Positions 10,208-21,659 of a stretch of 64,000 bases of DNA are shown one piece after another. Source of the stretch: Ditylenchus dipsaci (lineage: Eukaryota; Nematoda; Chromadorea; Rhabditida; Anguinidae); contig SADC01001342.1 in assembly GCA_004194705.1 (NCBI GenBank), forward strand, positions 203,494-267,493, written 5' to 3'. Within the stretch, counting starts at the first letter, position 1. Each line of letters starts with the position of its first letter. The position numbers and the translations under genes were made by a program. The notes under the pieces were generated by a model. The model worked only from the letters and a program-made list of their open reading frames with translations, ran no database searches and was not told where the DNA came from.

Positions 10208-11735
10208 ACAAATAAAACACTTGAAAAAGACAGTTTCAAAAAACATAAACTTCTCTGTTGGATATAAATTAGCGGGAGGAAAAGAATGGGCCATTTCAAA
10301 TTGCGCTAATGCAAATTGGGCCAATTTCAAAAGGCTGTAACTAAAACACACACCAAAATACTGATTTCCCCCAGTAAATTTATTATTTCCCCCAGTAAAT
10401 TTATTATTTCCCCCAGTAAATTACTGATTTCCCCCAGTAAATTACTGATTTCCCCCAGTAAATTTATTATTTCCCCCAGTAAATTTATTATTTCCCCCAG
10501 TAAATTACTGATTTCCCCCAGTAAATTACTGATTTCCCCAGTAAATTTATTATTTCCCCCAGTAAATTTATTATTTTCCCCAGTAAATTACTGATTTCCC
10601 CCAGTAAATTTATTATTTCCCCCAGTAAATTTATTATTTCCCCAGTAAATTTGAATTTCAAACAAAATACTGATTTCCCCAGTAAATTACTGATTTCCCC
10701 AGTAAATTACTGATTTCCCTCAGTAAATTACTGATTTCCCCCAGTAAATTTTGCGGGAATTTGAATTTTCAGGTCAGAAAATACCTTCAACTGGTCAGAA
10801 TCCCACCCCAGAGTGGCCAGAAGTCCCTGAAAGTTGGTTTTTTGGGGGTTTACTAAAGGGGGGGGGGTAAACTTTTTGCGAAAAATCGATTGAGCGGATC
10901 AGATTTCGGGTCCGATGGGCTCAATCGCTCAGGATTCCACCCTTAATCATTCTCAACTATCTTAAACCATCCCAAACTGCTCCAGACCAGTATCTAACTA
11001 CCCTAAATCAGTGCTTAGGTTGGAACTTTAAAAAAGACAGTCCATGTGAAATATGCATAGTTGAAAATTGTCAAGGGTGGAATTCTGAGCGATTGAGCCC
11101 ATCGGACCCGAAATCTGATCCGCTCAATCGATTTTTCGCAAAAAGTTTACCCCCCCCCTTTAGTAAACCCCAAAAAAACCAACTTTCAGGGACTTCTGGC
11201 CACTCTGGGGTGGGATTCTGACCAGTTGAAGGTATTTTCTGACCTGAAAATTCAAATTCCCGCAAAATTTACTGGGGAAATCAGTAATTTACTGAGGAAA
11301 TCAGTAATTTACTGGGGAAATCAGTAATTTACTGGGGAAATCAGTATTTTGTTTGAAATTCAAATTTACTGGGGGAAATAATAAATTTACTGGGGGAAAT
11401 CAGTATTTTGGTGCGTGAAATCAATTTCAGCCATTTCAAAATGGGCCACGATTTTGAATCAAACAACAGTTAAAAAATTGCCAATAAGTTGGCGCAATTT
11501 GAATTGACCCAATTTGAAATTGGCCCAAATTGAATTGGCCAATTTGAAATGGCCCATTCTTCTCCTCCCCAATTGCCCATGGTTGTTCCAGTCCCATCCA
11601 TACAGGTCCCATCACCTGAAATCAAAGTAAACTACTCCAAGTGCCGTATTTACTCTAATTGTGCCACATGGGGCATACTTTTTCCACATCCCTCGGGGCG
11701 TGGGGCACAATTAGAGCTAACTTTATTCAGAAACA
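10208..11735. repeat. Dispersed repeat interrupted by a foldback element
   Basis: 10208-10273 ('acttgaaaaagacagttt' to 'ttggatataaatt') joins directly to 11570-11735 ('aattgcccatggttgttcca' to 'gcacaattagag') when the insertion 10274-11569 is removed. An uninterrupted copy lies at about 27355-27560. The right part ends just upstream of the SUCLA2 start, so it may form part of its promoter region. Confidence 0.7.
10274..11569. mobile_element. Foldback-type element with 'ccccagtaaatt' inverted arrays
   Basis: Outer inverted ends are GGGAGGAAAAGAATGGGCCA and TGGCCCATTCTTCTCCTCCC, with 'tttcaaattg'-type repeats just inside. Inner arrays 'tttcccccagtaaattactga' (10360-10760, about 25 units) and the complement 'aatttactgggg' (11267-11410, about 7 units) flank a further palindrome (10770-11246, arms 'ggtcagaaaataccttcaac'). 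Array lengths differ strongly on the two sides. The target duplication is unclear (AAATTAGC against CAATTGCC). Open frames in the array are not genes. Confidence 0.75.
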
Positions 11736-11762
11736 GGAAATTTGAAGGATATTGCCTGCATC

Positions 11763-14140
11763 ATGCTCCAATTGCTTTTTCGTCCTATTCGTACTGCTTC
11801 ATTCCCTGGCAGAAATGTAATTGTTTGAATTGTCTTTTGTTGGTATAATTTTGTCAGAAGTTTAGTTGGTGCATCAGTATCAGAAGCGGATGGTAAGTCT
11901 GCATGAACATTGTGGCATAACACTGCTGGTGGCTTTTTCTTTGACCTTTCACCATGTCTGTTAATAAGATTTCAGTCCTCTTTTGGAATCAAAGTGCCTC
12001 CACATGGTTAATTTGCTGATAATGGTAATTTAGTAACAACTCCAACCTTTAGGTGTTGCTAAAAGCGCTGATGAGGCCTTCGATCAAGCAAAAAGGATTG
12101 TGGAAATGACTATGTCGTAAAAGCCGTAAGTGGTCGAATCAAGTCGTGTTTATCTATGCACCACTTTTAGCAAGTATTAGCAGGTGGACGTGGGAAAGGA
12201 AAATTCAGTTCAGGGCTTGGTAAATTTCTTGCACTTTTTTTGCCATATTCAGTAGAGAATCTTATTATTCTAGAAGGTGGAGTTCAGATCGTTTCTACGT
12301 GAGTTTTATTTTAAATCAGGTTCGAGCAAACTTTTACTTTTAGTCCAGAAGCAATCAAGCAGATGGCGAATCTCATGATCGGATCTCACTTGGTGACCAA
12401 ACAAACTACAGCTCAAGGTCTTATGTGCCGAGAAGTATTGGTGTGCAAACGTCTGTATCCGCGACACGAAGTTTATTCATGTTTTATTTCTTCTTCTAGT
12501 TTACAGGCTTATTTTTCAGTTCTACTTCAGCATTACTCTAGACCGCAACTCCAACGCAAGTTTTTCGTGTGCCTTCATTCTCCAAGATAAGCGATGAATT
12601 ATTGGGCTTTTAGGGACCTGTTCTGATTGGCTCAAGCAAGGGCGGTGTAAATATTGAGGAGGTCGCTGCAGCAGATCCAACGGCAATCATCACTGTTCCG
12701 GTTGACATAAGCAAAGTAATTCTGTGAGATTAGATTCATTTACTGATGGTTGATGTTCAGGGAGTGACAAATGAGATGGCTTTGACGCTTGCTGAAAATA
12801 TGGGATTCGAGTATTGTATATATTAAAAAGTTCGGCTAACGACCCTTCTTTTTACAGTTAGACTGCCGACATCAAGCATCCGACATCATTCAAAAGCTGT
12901 ACGGGTTGTTCATACAGACCGACTGCAATCTCCTCGAAATAAATCCCATGGCAGAAGATGTCGAGGGCGATGGTATGACGCTTATTATCCATGTCTCTAT
13001 TATATGAATCTTTTTAGTGTATTGCATGGACTGCAAGGTTTCCTTCCTGACTTACGATGAGATACAATATTTACGTTTATATTTTAACTGTTTAGGTTGT
13101 GATTGATGAAAATTCAGAAGTTTTTATTTATTATCTCTGAATGGAATGTAATGGTGCATTTAAGTTCCGACAGAAGGATCTATTCGCTCTCAAGGATATC
13201 GATCAGGAAGACGAGCTTGAAATGAGGGCTACCAATGCTAATCTCAACTACATTCGACTCGATGGTAATATCGGTTGTATGGTTAGTTCGTTTGTTTTGA
13301 ACATATATCCATTTATTCTTGATTTTAGTAAATGGTGCTGATCTTGCCATGGCTACGATGGACATAATTAAGTTGCACGGTGGAGAGCCGGCTAATTTCT
13401 CGATGGTAAAATCGATTGGATGGATCTTTTCTTTGAATAAACTGTTTAGTTGGTGGCGGAGCGACAGTGGATCAAGTGACTGAAGCCTTCAAGATTATCA
13501 CAGGTGGATTGTTATTTGCAACTTAGTTAAAATCAAAATCTTATTATGTAGATGATAAGTCGAAAGTGCATGCGATTCTCGTAAATATTTTGGTGGCATA
13601 ATGCGTTGTGATCATCGCTCAAGGGATAATAAGTGCTGCGAAAGAGCTGGATCTCAAGATACCTGTTGTAGTCCGGCTGCAAGGTAATTTTTCAAAGGAC
13701 CATACTTGTTGGTGCCAGTGAAAATTTGACAAATTCAAATGCGTGCGGGATATTTCTCTTTCGTCTCTCACTGTACTCTTTTGAGTCGCTCGTAATAACT
13801 CCAAAGAGTATAGTGCGAGACAAAAGAGATAAGTCCCGTGCGCATTTGAATTTGCCAAATTTTCATTTGCATCGACAACTACGGTCCTTTAAGTAGCTGT
13901 TTATAATACACAGTTGTTTTGCAGGAAATAAAGTGGGGGATGCCAAGGCCCTCATTGCTAATTCTAAGATGCGTATCCTTGCGTGTGACTCTCTGCAAGA
14001 ATCCGCGAAGATGGTGGTCAAGCTATCATCTATTGTTGAATTGGCAAAAGCAGTAAATATTTTTTTCGTTTACTACGAAGCATTTTTAACAGCTTGTTCT
14101 TTAGGCGTCCATTGATGTCATGTTCGAGCTACCCATATAA
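11763..14140 (+). CDS. SUCLA2: Succinyl-CoA ligase, ADP-forming type beta subunit (mitochondrial)
   Basis: Beta subunit of the TCA-cycle enzyme joining succinate and CoA with nucleotide hydrolysis in the mitochondrial matrix. The start at 11763 gives an arginine-rich transit-like N-terminus ([18 protein letters not shown]). About 16 small exons follow. Recognisable blocks in order: [47 protein letters not shown] (ATP-grasp glycine loop), [42 protein letters not shown] (metal site region), [71 protein letters not shown] and the end [11 protein letters not shown]. Frame breaks of one base are needed near 12100, 12555, 12810, 13281, 13400 and 13603-13615; the last falls in the conserved GGIMRCD segment. 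Sequence conservation is otherwise high, so sequencing deletions are more likely than a pseudogene. An intron at 13684-13924 hosts a TTAA-type MITE. Confidence 0.85.
13695..13888. mobile_element. TTAA-flanked palindromic MITE in SUCLA2 intron
   Basis: Arms 'aggaccatacttgttggtgc' and the inverse 'gcatcgacaactacggtcct', with inner 'aattcaaatgcgtgcggga'. Flanks are TTCA (13691-13694) and TTAA (13889-13892). A second copy at 36798-36988 has TTAA on both sides, so this is probably piggyBac-related, as inferred from the target site only. Oriented within an intron of SUCLA2. Confidence 0.75.
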
Positions 14141-15418
14141 TATATTGTTCTGTTTGTCTGGGGACTTATGTAAAATTGTAAAATATAAAGGCTTTTAGTT
14201 CTACTCTGTGTTTGCCACTTTTTCTTGTCCGTGTTTTTGTACTGAAGTTGGGCAAAAGAGATTCTATATGCATTTTATGACCAGGAGTATAACGCAGGCT
14301 CATGCTCAAGGTTAGTGAGTGCGTGAATCTCTAACACTCAAGACCAGTATTCTCAATCATGAAATGCATATAGAATTAATTTTCGACTTGCTCCAGTACG
14401 AAAACACGGTAAAAATGAATAATAGGATATGTAGGTACTCCGTTCAAGTAGTTTACTTGGACCAACAAAGCAAAATTTTTTTGGTCTAATTTTTTTTGAA
14501 AATGGTTGGGCGGGGCAGGAGCAGCCTGTGTCAAATCATTGTGCCACCGCAAACTGTGCCAAATTCAAATTATGCCAAAGTCAAATTGTGCCACCGTAAA
14601 TTGTGCCAAAAGAAAAGTGTACCAGAACAAAAATATAAGAATAAAAATGAAAAGAATCAAAATTGATGATTTTTGTAGTGAAATGTATCAGAATCGCGCT
14701 ACAATTCGCGGCTGCGTTTCGCGGGGAAGTTCATGTCCCCGAAAAGTTCATTTCCCCGAACAGTATCATTTCTCTGAAGAGTTCATTTCCCCGAATAATC
14801 ATTTCCCCGAAATGTTTGATTCCCAGAAAATATTTATAATTTGAATAAAGTTGTGTATGAACAGAATTTGTTAAACGGATAAATCTCGATTAGATGTTCC
14901 ATCTTGTCTGTTACTTCTGCTTGTTCGTCCGTTTATTAGATGCTGCTTTTTATGACAAGTTTCCAGAATTGTTCTAGTATGGCTAGCATTAGGGTTAAAA
15001 AAGACCGGACCAAATTTTTTTGGGTAATATTCCTGGTCCAAATCTTTTTTCCGGTCCGATTCGGTCTAAATCATTTATCGGAGCAGGTTTACAATACCCC
15101 AGCATCAAGTTCAACCCACCAATTTGGCCAATTTTTTTCACAAAAATTTTGTTGTTTTCGTATTTTCAATTTTTGCGTCTTTCTTGTAGTGAAATTGGTT
15201 AGTACAATTTTAATTTTTCGGTTTCGTTGTTTACGAGTTTTTGTACTGTTCGCTTTCATGACAAATCCATTGCTGTGTATAAGCGAAACAAATTTTCGCA
15301 AATGAAACATATCGATTAAGTTCATCGCTTGTGTGTGTGTTTTGCTTGAGATAATAAATAATTGAGTACTTATGGGTTATCGGATATCATTTTCAAATTT
15401 TGTCCTTTCCTACGATTT
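14141..15418. repeat. SUCLA2 3' flank and short tandem arrays
   Basis: The region just after the SUCLA2 stop holds an AT-rich 3' UTR candidate. 14270-14345 is a piece of the dispersed family with 'gttagtgagtgcgtgaatct'. 14525-14612 is an array of 'caaattgtgccaccgtaaa' type units. 14735-14830 is an array of 'agttcatttccccgaa'. No conserved gene is recognised to 15418; the long frames at 14940-15325 look like chance. Confidence 0.55.
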
Positions 15419-15565
15419 GAGTGCTGGGGGTCAGGTAAACCTGAGTGCTGCGGTCAGGTAAACCTAAGTGCTGGGGTCAGGTAAACCTGAGTGCTGGGGT
15501 CAGGTAAACCTGAATGCTGGGGGTCAAGTAAACCTGAGTGCTGCGGTATGTAAACCTTAGCCCAT
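15419..15565. repeat. Six-unit 23-bp tandem array
   Basis: Unit 'gagtgctggggtcaggtaaa' followed by 'cct'. Units differ by one to three bases. There is no inverted partner array nearby, in contrast with most arrays in this window. Confidence 0.85.
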
Positions 15566-15606
15566 TTATCTCCAAAATAACCAAATTTATTTAACAAATC
15601 AGGTAA

Positions 15607-15981
15607 TTATTGGGTGGGGGCACACCTCATATTTTTTTTTACAAAACAGCGACACATACTAATTTATTCAATAGTTCCTCAATTCTATCAATCAATATCG
15701 CTTTTCGCACACATAATATTCAGATACTTGCTTCCAAAAATGATAGAACACATCAGGACCGTCAAATAATTTCGCCCTCTGAGAAAGGTGGATTTCTCTT
15801 ACTGTGGTATGTAGAGAAGGTTTAAAATGGGAGGCGGCCGTATAGCTAAATATATTCTTTCACATATCAAAAAAAAATAGTGAAAAGCGTTTACGCGAAA
15901 ATAACAAAGCCGTAAAAAGAAAAGAGACGTTAAAAAAATTGATCATACACCAAAAATATGAGGTGTGACCCCAACCCAATA
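15607..15981. mobile_element. Palindromic MITE-like element
   Basis: Left arm 'attgggtgggggcacacctc' is mirrored by 'gaggtgtgaccccaacccaat' at the right. The arms continue inward with 'atattttt'. No convincing target duplication could be read. Confidence 0.6.
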
Positions 15982-16016
15982 AGCACCACAAATCAATAAA
16001 AATCATTGGATCAAAT

Positions 16017-16833
16017 TGAAAACACCCCTCTAAAGTCTGAAATCTCCCCTTTTTTTTTTTTTTCTCCCCTCTTTTTCAAATTTGCCTTTAAAAACTGAAA
16101 TTTCCACTCTTTTTTCTGAAATCTCCCCTCTTTTTCTGAAATCTCGCCTCTTTTTAATTATTTTCATTGTTGATATATGCGGAAATAAAGATAGAACTGT
16201 GTATAGAACTGTGAACTGCCCGAAGTAAGAAAAAGTAAGAAAAAATTTGAGTCCATCCTCAATCTAAAATTCCTCTTCGTCAATGACGAAGAGGATTCTT
16301 ATTTTTTTTTGACTTTTGACGAAGAGGATTCTTTCTTTGGATTCTTTATTTCTTTAGCTTATGACGAATCGTCATAAGCTAAAGAAACAACAGGTGATTT
16401 AGGCTTTTCGGCTTGTGCTTTAGGCGCAGGTTAGCTTAGGCGCAGGATAGGCCAGCGTACGGAAGGACGAACTCAAACCTTCCCGAACGAGAAAAAAATC
16501 AGCAAAAAATATTTCTCGACCATTTGCATCAAAAGTTCTCCAAAAAGTCGTGGTAAACAGTCGTAGGTCGTTCTTACAAAGACAGCCCAAATTACTGAGG
16601 AAACAGTACATATTGGTGTATATTTGTGTTCGCCCCTGTAAAGTTGCTCAAAACAACCAAGAAATTAGATTGGGGACCTCACAATAGAGTCAATTAGAGA
16701 AAACAGCATTGTTCTAAAAAAAGAGCGAGATTTCAGAAAAAGAGGGGAAATTTCGGTTTTTAAAGGCAAATTGAAAAAAGAGGGGAGAAAAAATAAAAAA
16801 GAGGGGAGATTCAGAAATTAAGGGGTGTTTCAA
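16017..16833. mobile_element. Foldback-type element with 'tctgaaatctcccctcttttt' arrays
   Basis: Left ends 'ttgaaaacacccctctaaag' then three to four units of 'tgaaatctcccctctttttc' (16036-16155). The right side has the inverted units 'agaggggagaaaa' (16735-16805) and ends 'aggggtgtttcaa'. The interior holds small hairpins 'ttcgtcaatgacgaa' (16277-16300) and 'cttatgacgaatcgtcataag' (16357-16380), plus a 'gtaggccagcgtacg'-type repeat. Confidence 0.7.
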
Positions 16834-17570
16834 TTACATCCAAAATCATTAAACAACACATCGAAATCTTCATAAAAATAAATGTCACTACTTCAGGATC
16901 TGAAATTTTATTTAGCTGAAAAAAATTCAAAATCATAGTACGCTATCCAGAATGGTGCGTCCTTATCATAACGCCAAGGATTTCAAAATTCAAATTTCAT
17001 TATTGCTTATTGCTCGGTCGGCTGTGTTTCCTTGTATCTTTTTGCTCTCCCTTTTTTCTATTTTTTCTTACAACTTTATGGGGATCCTTTTGTGTCTAAG
17101 ATTTCGAAACACTTGTTAATATTCTTTTGCTCGTTTTACATTATTTTTTTAAATTGCTGCGAGCCGTTCACAAATTTAGAACAGAAGTTTAAGTCGTCAG
17201 CTGAATCTCGGTATGGTGCGAAAGATTTGGATGATTTGCGAAGATCGTGATTATGAAGGTTGCACCCGCAATATTTCAAAGGCGTATCGCCCACTTTACA
17301 ACTTAGAAGCCTACAATCCATATGTATTTTTTCATAGCAAAGTTTTTACGTTGTCGCCTTGAGTACCAGCAAATCTATTCTTCTATCATCGACCTAAACT
17401 AACCTCTGATTTTGACTTCTCTCAACTTTTTCTCATTCTTTTCATAAAAGTCAAGAAGGGCGTCACCACACAAACAAAATTCTTGGTTTATTCAACACAT
17501 CAACAGTAACAATAGCACGAAAAAGGATTAGATGAAAATAACAATCAAAAAAATCTTAATTTTTCTTTAA

Positions 17571-18680
17571 CTCTCCAGTCACCACTTCCATGGCCATTTG
17601 CTCGCGGAATCGATTCATATCTTTCTGAGAAAGTTCACTTGACTTAGTCTGACGCGATCTCGGCAAATCGACAAAGAAAAAACCCAGATTCATAACCGTT
17701 CTCTTGCATCGCAATTTTCTGTGAAATTTTAAGGGTATAACAAGCAAATTTTTAATATACCTTGTCCATTAAGGGCAGCCAGTTTGTTGCATCCAATCCT
17801 TTAACCTTTTCGAGCTGATCCACTCGCAAAAACTCTCTAAACATATAAACGTGTAGGTGCAAATAAAACAGATAGAGTAATGATCTTACGTGACTTGAGA
17901 GAGATATCTACTACCATCACCGTGTAGAGAATCATAGTAGACCAGTCGTTGTTTACCAACTTTGACTACCTTAATTGAATTTTACATGCATAATGTAAAT
18001 TAAAGCAATGAGAAGCATTATGAATAGGTATCAAACGAGATCACGGTGGACGCTACAGCCAGTTCCAGTCGGCCTTTCAGTTGGTCCTTTGCATGCGCTT
18101 GCTGAATTTCATCATCGGATTTTTCTCGACTTCTTCTCTCATCACACGATCAATATCTCTAGCAATAAGCTCGTTTATTGGCCGAAGGCGACATTCTGAG
18201 GCATGGATTCCCATTGAGTGAAAGTTGATGATCGTTTCTTTGATCATAGGCACCGGAACTGGACGGAATTCCAAACTGAAAACGCTATATTTAGATTATT
18301 GGACGATTGAAAAAACTAAAAGTAATTACTCAGTACAATCAATGCATGCAAAAACGCGATCCTTATCTTCTTGTAGAGCCGGTATTTAGTGCTTTTACTG
18401 CAATCATTTGGTTACCAACTTAGTTTGCAGTGGCCTTAAATCACCAGCAATTAAAGCGTCTAAAAATGGTGCAATATTTTACCGAAATCACTTTGGCTGA
18501 AGTAGATATTCACCGCATCTTCTTTTGGCATATGGTTATGGATCGTCATTCGAGTGCACTTCTTGTTGTACTGTTCCATAAAGTAGGCAGTCACATCGTT
18601 CATCTTTACTTTTTTTGTTCTTCAATTGCTGTAGCAGCTCGACCACATCATTGTTAGACCACACTTGAATTTTTCATCTA
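17571..18680 (-). pseudogene. Ulp1-like (C48) cysteine protease remnant
   Basis: The minus strand, read from about 18680 to 17571, gives a chain of candidate exons. They include FMEQYNKKCTRMTIHNH, IPALQEDKDRVFACIDC, then PMIKETIINFHSMGIHASEC and LRVDQLEKVKGLDATNW. The end resembles an Ulp1/SENP tail: ENGYESGFFLCRFAEIA, then after a frame break SQKDMNRFREQMAMEV. Family members read NGxDCGxFxC here; this copy has ES, so the catalytic Cys appears replaced by Ser. The frame break and the Cys loss make it inactive. Only the tail is convincing; the upstream exons are unassigned. Confidence 0.55.
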
Positions 18681-18815
18681 AACAACCGGAAAAATACACA
18701 TAAAAATCACGCAAGAAAAAACTAGACACCAATAGAAAAACATCACATGAAAATACACCCGCCGCATAAAAATAAGAATGACTTTTGAATTTCAAAATCC
18801 TTGGCGTTATGATAA

Positions 18816-18862
18816 GCGTTTCGTAACTTTTGTATAATTTTTATACAAAAGTTACGAAACGC
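18816..18862. repeat. Perfect 47-bp hairpin inside a transposon end
   Basis: 'gcgtttcgtaacttttgtat' is mirrored by 'atacaaaagttacgaaacgc' with a loop of about 7 bases. It sits within the right terminal repeat of 16954-18871, splitting the match to the left end. Confidence 0.8.
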
Positions 18863-18939
18863 CCCAATGCCATCCAGAATTTCATAATGCTGTGATTTTA
18901 TAATGCTAAAACAGCGAATTGACTTACAGGAACATCAGT

Positions 18940-19830
18940 TCTGAAGTATTTTAGAATTCTGCAGGGTATCCAGCAGTGTGGGCAAATACGTCCGGACTTA
19001 CGTTCGCATCCACGTCCAGTCCATGTCCGTCCAGACTTTTGATGGACGTTGGACGTGGGACTTTTGAAGGACGTCCGGGGTGGACTTGGAGAGGTCTGAT
19101 GGGCTGGACGTCCGGACGGACGTCGGACAAAAGTACCCCTATACATAAATCTGCGGACTTATGGTCCGGATGTATCATTCTCAAAGTAAAATTGATTCCG
19201 GAATGGCGGAATTCCGGCTGCAAAAAATCCTCCGCAAATTGTCATTTGTCTTGAATGGGAAATTCATCCCTTTAACATCCCTTCAACTCTCTCTCACATC
19301 TTCCCCTTCATTACCTCTACGACCCTTTCAGAGAAGAGATGGAGGCGGAAGTGCGACCGACGCCGGACGTGACCAAAAAATGGCCGACGGACGACCTAGA
19401 GACGTAAAAGGTGCCGGACGGACGTGCGGACGTACAAAATTTAAAAAAAATTCGATTGCGCTTATCAGATTTTCCGTTTGATCGGCTCAATCGCCAGATC
19501 TCATCCTCAACCATTCAGAATACTAAACAACTTTATACCACTCCCAACCAGTAACTAAATACACTCACCAGTGTTTCGGGTAGTTTGGTGGTTCTGAATG
19601 GTCCGGTGTGCAATTTCAGCTGATCTTAGTGGGGTTCTTGATGCGCGCGATCGATTTTCCGTAAAAAGTTCACCAGCCCTTTAGCAAACCCCGAAAAACC
19701 GATTTTAGGGGCTTTTGGCTACTCTAGGGTGAGATTCTGAGCGATTTGGCCGATCAACCGGGAAATCTGATCTTCTCGATCGAATTTTTTGCAAAAAGTT
19801 CACCCCCCCCCCTTTAGTAAACGGGCAAAC
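18940..19830. repeat. GC-rich 'cggacgt' repeat block and palindrome-family fragment
   Basis: 18990-19145 and 19370-19435 are dense in 'gtccggacgt' and 'ggacgtgg' units in mixed orientation. The start 'cagtgtgggcaaatacgtcc' looks hAT-like. 19600-19830 holds a diverged copy of the family with 'gcaaaaagttcacccccc' and 'cttttggctactctagggtg', also present at 9630-9990 and 10810-11210. Boundaries were not resolved. The overlapping long frames are low-complexity. Confidence 0.5.
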
Positions 19831-21040
19831 CTTTTTCTTGCCGTAAAAATACTTTTTGATCTAGTTCCACCAAACTGCCCTAATAAACCTCAATCCATCC
19901 TAACTATTTGAAAATATTAGGCCGTGTCAAAAGTTCTTTTTTTTGGCTTTATATTCACTCGTATTTTCGAATTTGGAAAACGGTTTATCTCGAAAAGATT
20001 TCTTTTGGCGAAAAAAAAAATTCGAAAATGGTAGAATTCGCGAAACAGTATTTTGAAAATGGTAGAATTCGTGAAAATACGTTCAGAATTAGTTTGTTTC
20101 TACGAATATAATTGAAGATTTATGCGGTTTTGGGAAAAATAATTTTCGTTGCTTATACAACTTGCAGTGGATATTTTTCTCGAAAATTTTTGTCTGATAT
20201 TTTTTTGTGTGAGTTTTACTAGGTTTTTTCTCAAAGTTGTTCATAACTGATTGGGATTTTAAATTTTTTAAACGATGATGGACTATTCAGGTTCTCAAAA
20301 TACTACTTTATAAATTCTCTTATTCAAAGATTGCACCGAAATTCACATCAAATCATCTATAATCATTTGCACCTCTATCCATCTTTATTCACGATTCTAA
20401 ATATCACATCAAAACATAACACGGACTAATAATGGAAATTTCTTATCAAATTTTATCGTTGTATCTGCTGTTGTGCACTTGGTTGAATCCACCACTTCTA
20501 CTTCGCCAAAAAGATCTCTGTCACCTGTGAATCCATCCATTTCATTTCATGAAAGCGACTGCTTGTAACATACTTTTACAGATCCAGAGGGAAGTGGTCA
20601 AAGAGGATCAATCATTTAGCGTCATCTCTTCATGCTAAAAAGGAAAATTTTCCTAACATTTTCCTATTGAATTAGGGTGCCTGCCGAAGGCAGGCAGGTG
20701 TGTATAAAGGGTCAGCCTTGGCCCCTAAACGCTAATGCGAGCACTGAATTGTTCGGGAACCCTTAAAAGGAACCCTTAAAGCCTCCGGGGCGTAGGGGGC
20801 TTGGGGACTTAGGGTTGAGCTCCACGACACAAGTGCACCCTGGAAAGAATCCGAGCGAACAGCAGCATGTTGGATCCATTCCCAGGGCCTTTATATAAGT
20901 CAGCATGTGGGCTGTTATGGTGTTGCACACTTTTCATCGTTTTTGATGAACATGTCATGTCTTTCCGCCACCGGAAAACATGTTTTTTCGTACTAATTAC
21001 GACCTGAAACGTTCGAATTAGGGGTCAAAACTTACTTTTG
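19831..21040. other. Unassigned sequence with repeat fragments
   Basis: 20659-20702 is the second copy of the 42-bp hairpin repeat ('cctattgaattagggtgcct', then 'gccgaaggcaggc'). 20750-20830 resembles the dispersed family ('cgtagggggcttggggactt'). No conserved coding sequence is recognised on either strand. Confidence 0.45.
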
Positions 21041-21186
21041 GTAACATGTGGGGCTGTTCCGAAAAAGGTAAAGAAATATTTGGTAAAAGGCACATTTGGT
21101 AAAAAAAACTTTTTGGTAAAAAAAAATTTGGTAAAAGCACATTTGGTAAAAATTTTTTGGAAAGGCACATTTGGTAAAAAATTTGT

Positions 21187-21476
21187 GAGGGGGCCGATTC
21201 GTATTCGCGCTTCTCGCATATGACAAAACTCGTATTCGCAGAATTCAAAGTTGTGTTCTTGGCGTTGTGTTTTGACCCACTTTTGCAGTCTGCTCTTGGG
21301 AAATTTATCACTCATTTTGTAGCTTGTCTCACTGGCTTCAAAATGAGTGGTAACTCACCAAATAGTGGACTACAAAAAGTGGGTCAAAAAATGCGAATAC
21401 GAGTTTTGCAAATACGTTCTGCGAATACGAGTTTTGTCAAATACGAGAAGCGCGAATACGAATCAGCCCTCTCCCA
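21187..21476. mobile_element. Nested palindromic MITE
   Basis: Arms 'gccgattcgtattcgcgctt' and 'aagcgcgaatacgaatcagc', with 'acaaaactcgtattcgcaga' mirrored by 'tctgcgaatacgagttttgt'. The interior has the shared motif 'tgtagcttgtctcactggct'. It splits the left array of 21052-22952. Confidence 0.7.
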
Positions 21477-21659
21477 AAAATTTTTTGGTAAAGGCATATT
21501 TGGTAAATTTTCTTTTAGTAAGGCACTTTGTAGTCGTTTTTTGTGTCAAAGACCTTTTTATTCCAACTTTTTCTTCTCTTTCCCTTTCTTTCTCCAGGTT
21601 TCTATATCTATATCCTCCCAGTAAAATTCTTCTTAATTATACTCATTTTTTCTAATTTA

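Larger units (their letters stand above)
16954..18871. mobile_element. Mutator-like element carrying an Ulp1-type protease remnant
   Basis: A 9-bp direct duplication, ATCCAGAAT, flanks it (16945-16953 and 18872-18880). Inside, the inverted ends share 'cttatcataacgccaagg' then 'atttcaaaattcaaa' (16970-17000 against 18783-18815). The right end is interrupted by a 47-bp hairpin (18816-18862). A minus-strand spliced reading with an Ulp1-like tail lies inside. A 9-bp duplication fits Mutator-like elements, and some MULEs are known to carry Ulp1-like domains. Confidence 0.75.

Noticed and set aside
10316..10594. Long open frame of repeated ISPSKFI units
   Set aside because: It is a translation of the 'ccccagtaaatt' array with no codon-level constraint; the array is part of a transposon end.
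17571..18680. Tudor-domain protein
   Set aside because: A few segments (HSMGIHASECRLRPI) recall Tudor proteins, but the C-terminal ENGYxSGFFLCRF and FREQMAMEV match Ulp1 better, and the whole lies between transposon ends.
18976..19254. Overlapping open frames on both strands in the 'cggacgt' block
   Set aside because: GC-rich low-complexity repeats keep both strands open; no domain and no splice support.
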